From: Xestospongia bergquistia | Lineage: Eukaryota; Porifera; Demospongiae; Haplosclerida; Petrosiidae | Reading direction: 5' to 3' | Assembly: GCA_963965975.1 (NCBI GenBank) | Contig: OZ014411.1 | Location: 2,501-66,500 of the forward strand | DNA length: 64,000 nt | Shown: positions 61,907 through 64,000 of the stretch, piece after piece | Layout of the letters: each line of letters begins with the position of its first letter | Position numbering within the stretch: the stretch's first letter is position 1 | The notes under the pieces: generated by a model | What the model was told of the DNA's origin: nothing | Databases searched by the model: none | Seen by the model: the letters and a program-made list of their open reading frames with translations, nothing else | Position numbers and translations under genes: made by a program

Positions 61907-61927
61907 AAACCCGAAACCCTAAACCCT
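61907..61927 (+). repeat. Three AAACCCT-type heptamers after the C right end
   Basis: AAACCCG, AAACCCT and AAACCCT follow GGGCT directly; the next bases begin the left end of another A-type element. Same order and polarity as at 19281. Confidence 0.85.
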
Positions 61928-62500
61928 TATACCTTCTGGAGGGCTACTAAACCCCAAGTAGAGGGGTGTGGCTTAAAATCCATTTCAGACAAAAGCGAGT
62001 CTTTTGAGACCACATGTTTTTATAAGGGGGTGGGGTTATGGGGTTTAACCCCAGCAAACCCCAAACCACAAAATGTGATATTTACATAGGAGGTGGGGAA
62101 TCTTTTTGGGTTTTTGGGGTTTGGCAAACAAGAGGTTGGATTTATGAAGGATCTGACAACAAATAATCACATATTTTTCAAAAGGCTACATTCAGTTTGT
62201 GTCCCTCGCAATTGTGGCCCTGCCTTCCAAAGTCGAATATAAAATCAGATGAGTGTCAAATTGAAACCTCATTAGTACAATATTAGCCATGCATAAATTG
62301 GTGATCTAAATTAATTTTCTGGGATTCCTACACGCAACATTTTTAGAGAGGGACACAAAGATTTATCCACTGTAAAACATGTGTGTCCCTCAAACAGGGT
62401 CAATAAATTTAGAAGCCACACTCCCTCATTAATAAATTCAAAATTTTGTGTCCCTCAGCAATAACAAATCTACAAATTGTGTAGAATTCAAAATTGTCAC
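61928..62500 (+). mobile_element. Left terminal region of a fifth element (E, A-type)
   Basis: Nearly the same as 19316-19900 (TATACCTTCTGGAGGGCTAC, GGGGTGTGGCTTAAAATC, GTGTCCCTCGCAATTGTGGC). Small deletions distinguish it from A. The gene of this element is beyond the window. Confidence 0.8.
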
Positions 62501-64000
62501 ATTGGAAACCTTCATGCAAATGTACTTTGCAATGGGGTTTTGGAGTTTATAAACAAATTCGTTTCAAAAAGGGCCACAAAATCTGTGTCCCTCATTCTTC
62601 TAAAATTGCTACAGAGTATACTAGGGTTCCAAAACATTCACCATTGGAAACCTTATTTCAAATGCATTTTGCATTTGGGTTTTGGGGTTTGTAAACCTAT
62701 TTGTTTCATAAAGGGCCAAAAAATCTGTGTCCCTCATTCTCCTAAAATTGCTACAGACATACTAGGATTCCAAAACATTCACCATTGGAAACTTTGTTTC
62801 AAATGCATTTTGCATTGGGATTTTGGGATTTGTAAACCCATTCATTTCAAGAAGGGCCACAAAATCTGTGTCCCTCATTCAACAAAATTCCCTACAGGTC
62901 GCACTAGGACTCCGAAACAGTCACCATTGCAAACCTTCTTTTAAATGGATTTTGCATTGGAATTTTGGGGTTTATAAACCTATTCGTTTCAAAAAGGGCC
63001 ACAAAATCTGTGTCCCTCATTCTCCTAAAATTGCTACAGAGCATACTAGGGTTCCAAAACATTCACCATTGGAAACCTTATTTCAAATGCATTTTGCATT
63101 GGGGTTTTGGGGTTTGTAAACCTATTTGTTTCATAAAGGGCCAAAAAATCTGTGTCCCTCATTCTCCTAAAATTGCTACAGACATACTAGGATTCCAAAA
63201 CATTCACCATTGGAAACTTTGTTTCAAATGCATTTTGCATTGGGATTTTGGGATTTGTAAACCCATTCATTTCAAGAAGGGCCACAAAATCTGTGTCCCT
63301 CATTCAACAAAATTCCCTACAGGTCGCACTAGGACTCCGAAACAGTCACCATTGCAAACTTTCTTTTAAATGGATTTTGCATTGGAATTTTGGGGTTTAT
63401 AAACCTATTCGTTTCAAAAAGGGCCACAAAATCTGTGTCCCTCATTCTCCTAAAATTGCTACAGAGCATACTAGGGTTCCAAAACATTCACCATTGGAAA
63501 CCTTATTTCAAATGCATTTTGCATTGGGGTTTTGGGGTTTGTAAACCTATTTGTTTCATAAAGGGCCAAAAAATCTGTGTCCCTCATTCTCCTAAAATTG
63601 CTACAGACATACTAGGATTCCAAAACATTCACCATTGGAAACTTTGTTTCAAATGCATTTTGCATTGGGATTTTGGGATTTGTAAACCTATTCATTTCAA
63701 GAAGGGCCACAAAATCTGTGTCCCTCATTCAACAAAATTCCCTACAGGTCGCACTAGGACTCCGAAACAGTCACCATTGCAAACCTTCTTTTAAATAGAT
63801 TTTGCATTGCGGTTTTGGGGTTTATAAACCCTTTGTTTCATAAAGGGCCACAAAATCTGTGTCCCTCATTCTCCTAAAATTGCTACAGAGCATACTAGGA
63901 TTCCAAAACATTCACCATTGGAAACCTTGTTCCAAATGCATTTTGCATTGAGGTTTTGGGCTTTGTAAACCCATTCATTTCAAGAAGGGCCACAAAATCT
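62500..64000 (+). repeat. 142-bp palindrome minisatellite of element E
   Basis: About ten units like those of element A. A three-unit higher-order repeat of 425 bp is clear: the units at 62823 and 63248, and those at 62965 and 63390, are near-identical. It runs off the end of the window. The long open frames in it are repeat products. Confidence 0.88.

Noticed and set aside
62477..63794. 98-155-codon frames in the element E array
   Set aside because: Same explanation as the element A array; spacing follows the 425-bp higher-order repeat.

Overview
The window looks like nuclear DNA of an animal, possibly a sponge. It is AT-rich and its coding sequence is split by very short GT-AG introns (mostly 40-150 bp). 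It carries relics of pogo, PIF/Harbinger, hAT and CACTA transposons of animal type and a sushi-domain secreted protein. I cannot name the species, and the sponge placement is a guess from gene style.

Most of the window is built from one family of large mobile elements that I do not recognise as described. The best copy is gene B (34088-37516). It can be spliced into 17 exons with every junction in frame, giving 894 residues. The protein has an acidic N-terminus made of micro-exons, a KMT5A/SETD8-like SET methyltransferase domain, a C2H2 finger, a tyrosine-recombinase (Crypton-like) catalytic domain and a short conserved C-terminal domain. Gene C (57453-61049) is a close relative broken only by a 2-base length change. 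Gene A (23943-28755) is a more distant relative with an extra zinc-binding module and several breaks.

The complete elements share a layout. Left to right it is: a left end; a minisatellite of 131- or 142-bp units, each with one palindrome; an AT-rich spacer; the gene; a cluster of short motifs; and a right end GGCT that joins AAACCCT repeats. The core GGNCA motif has an element-specific flavour that is shared by the left and right ends of the same element: GGNCACAAA in A, GGACATATG in B and at the right end of C, GGCCATA in D. Four junctions (19281, 29597, 38107, 61907) have the form right end - (AAACCCT)n - next left end, all in the same orientation. This suggests insertion into, or assembly around, a CCCTAAA telomere-type target.

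Layout: 1-19280, five near-identical 3901-bp units of a deleted element (type D) that keeps only the last-exon relic of the gene; 19281-29596, element A; 29604-38106, element B; 38121-57400, mixed DNA with transposon relics, a sushi-domain gene, histidine-phosphatase fragments and several unidentified multi-exon genes; 57453-61906, gene C and its right end (no left array found); 61928-64000, the left end of a fifth, A-type element that runs out of the window.

No tRNA, rRNA, CRISPR array or bacterial-type operon was seen.
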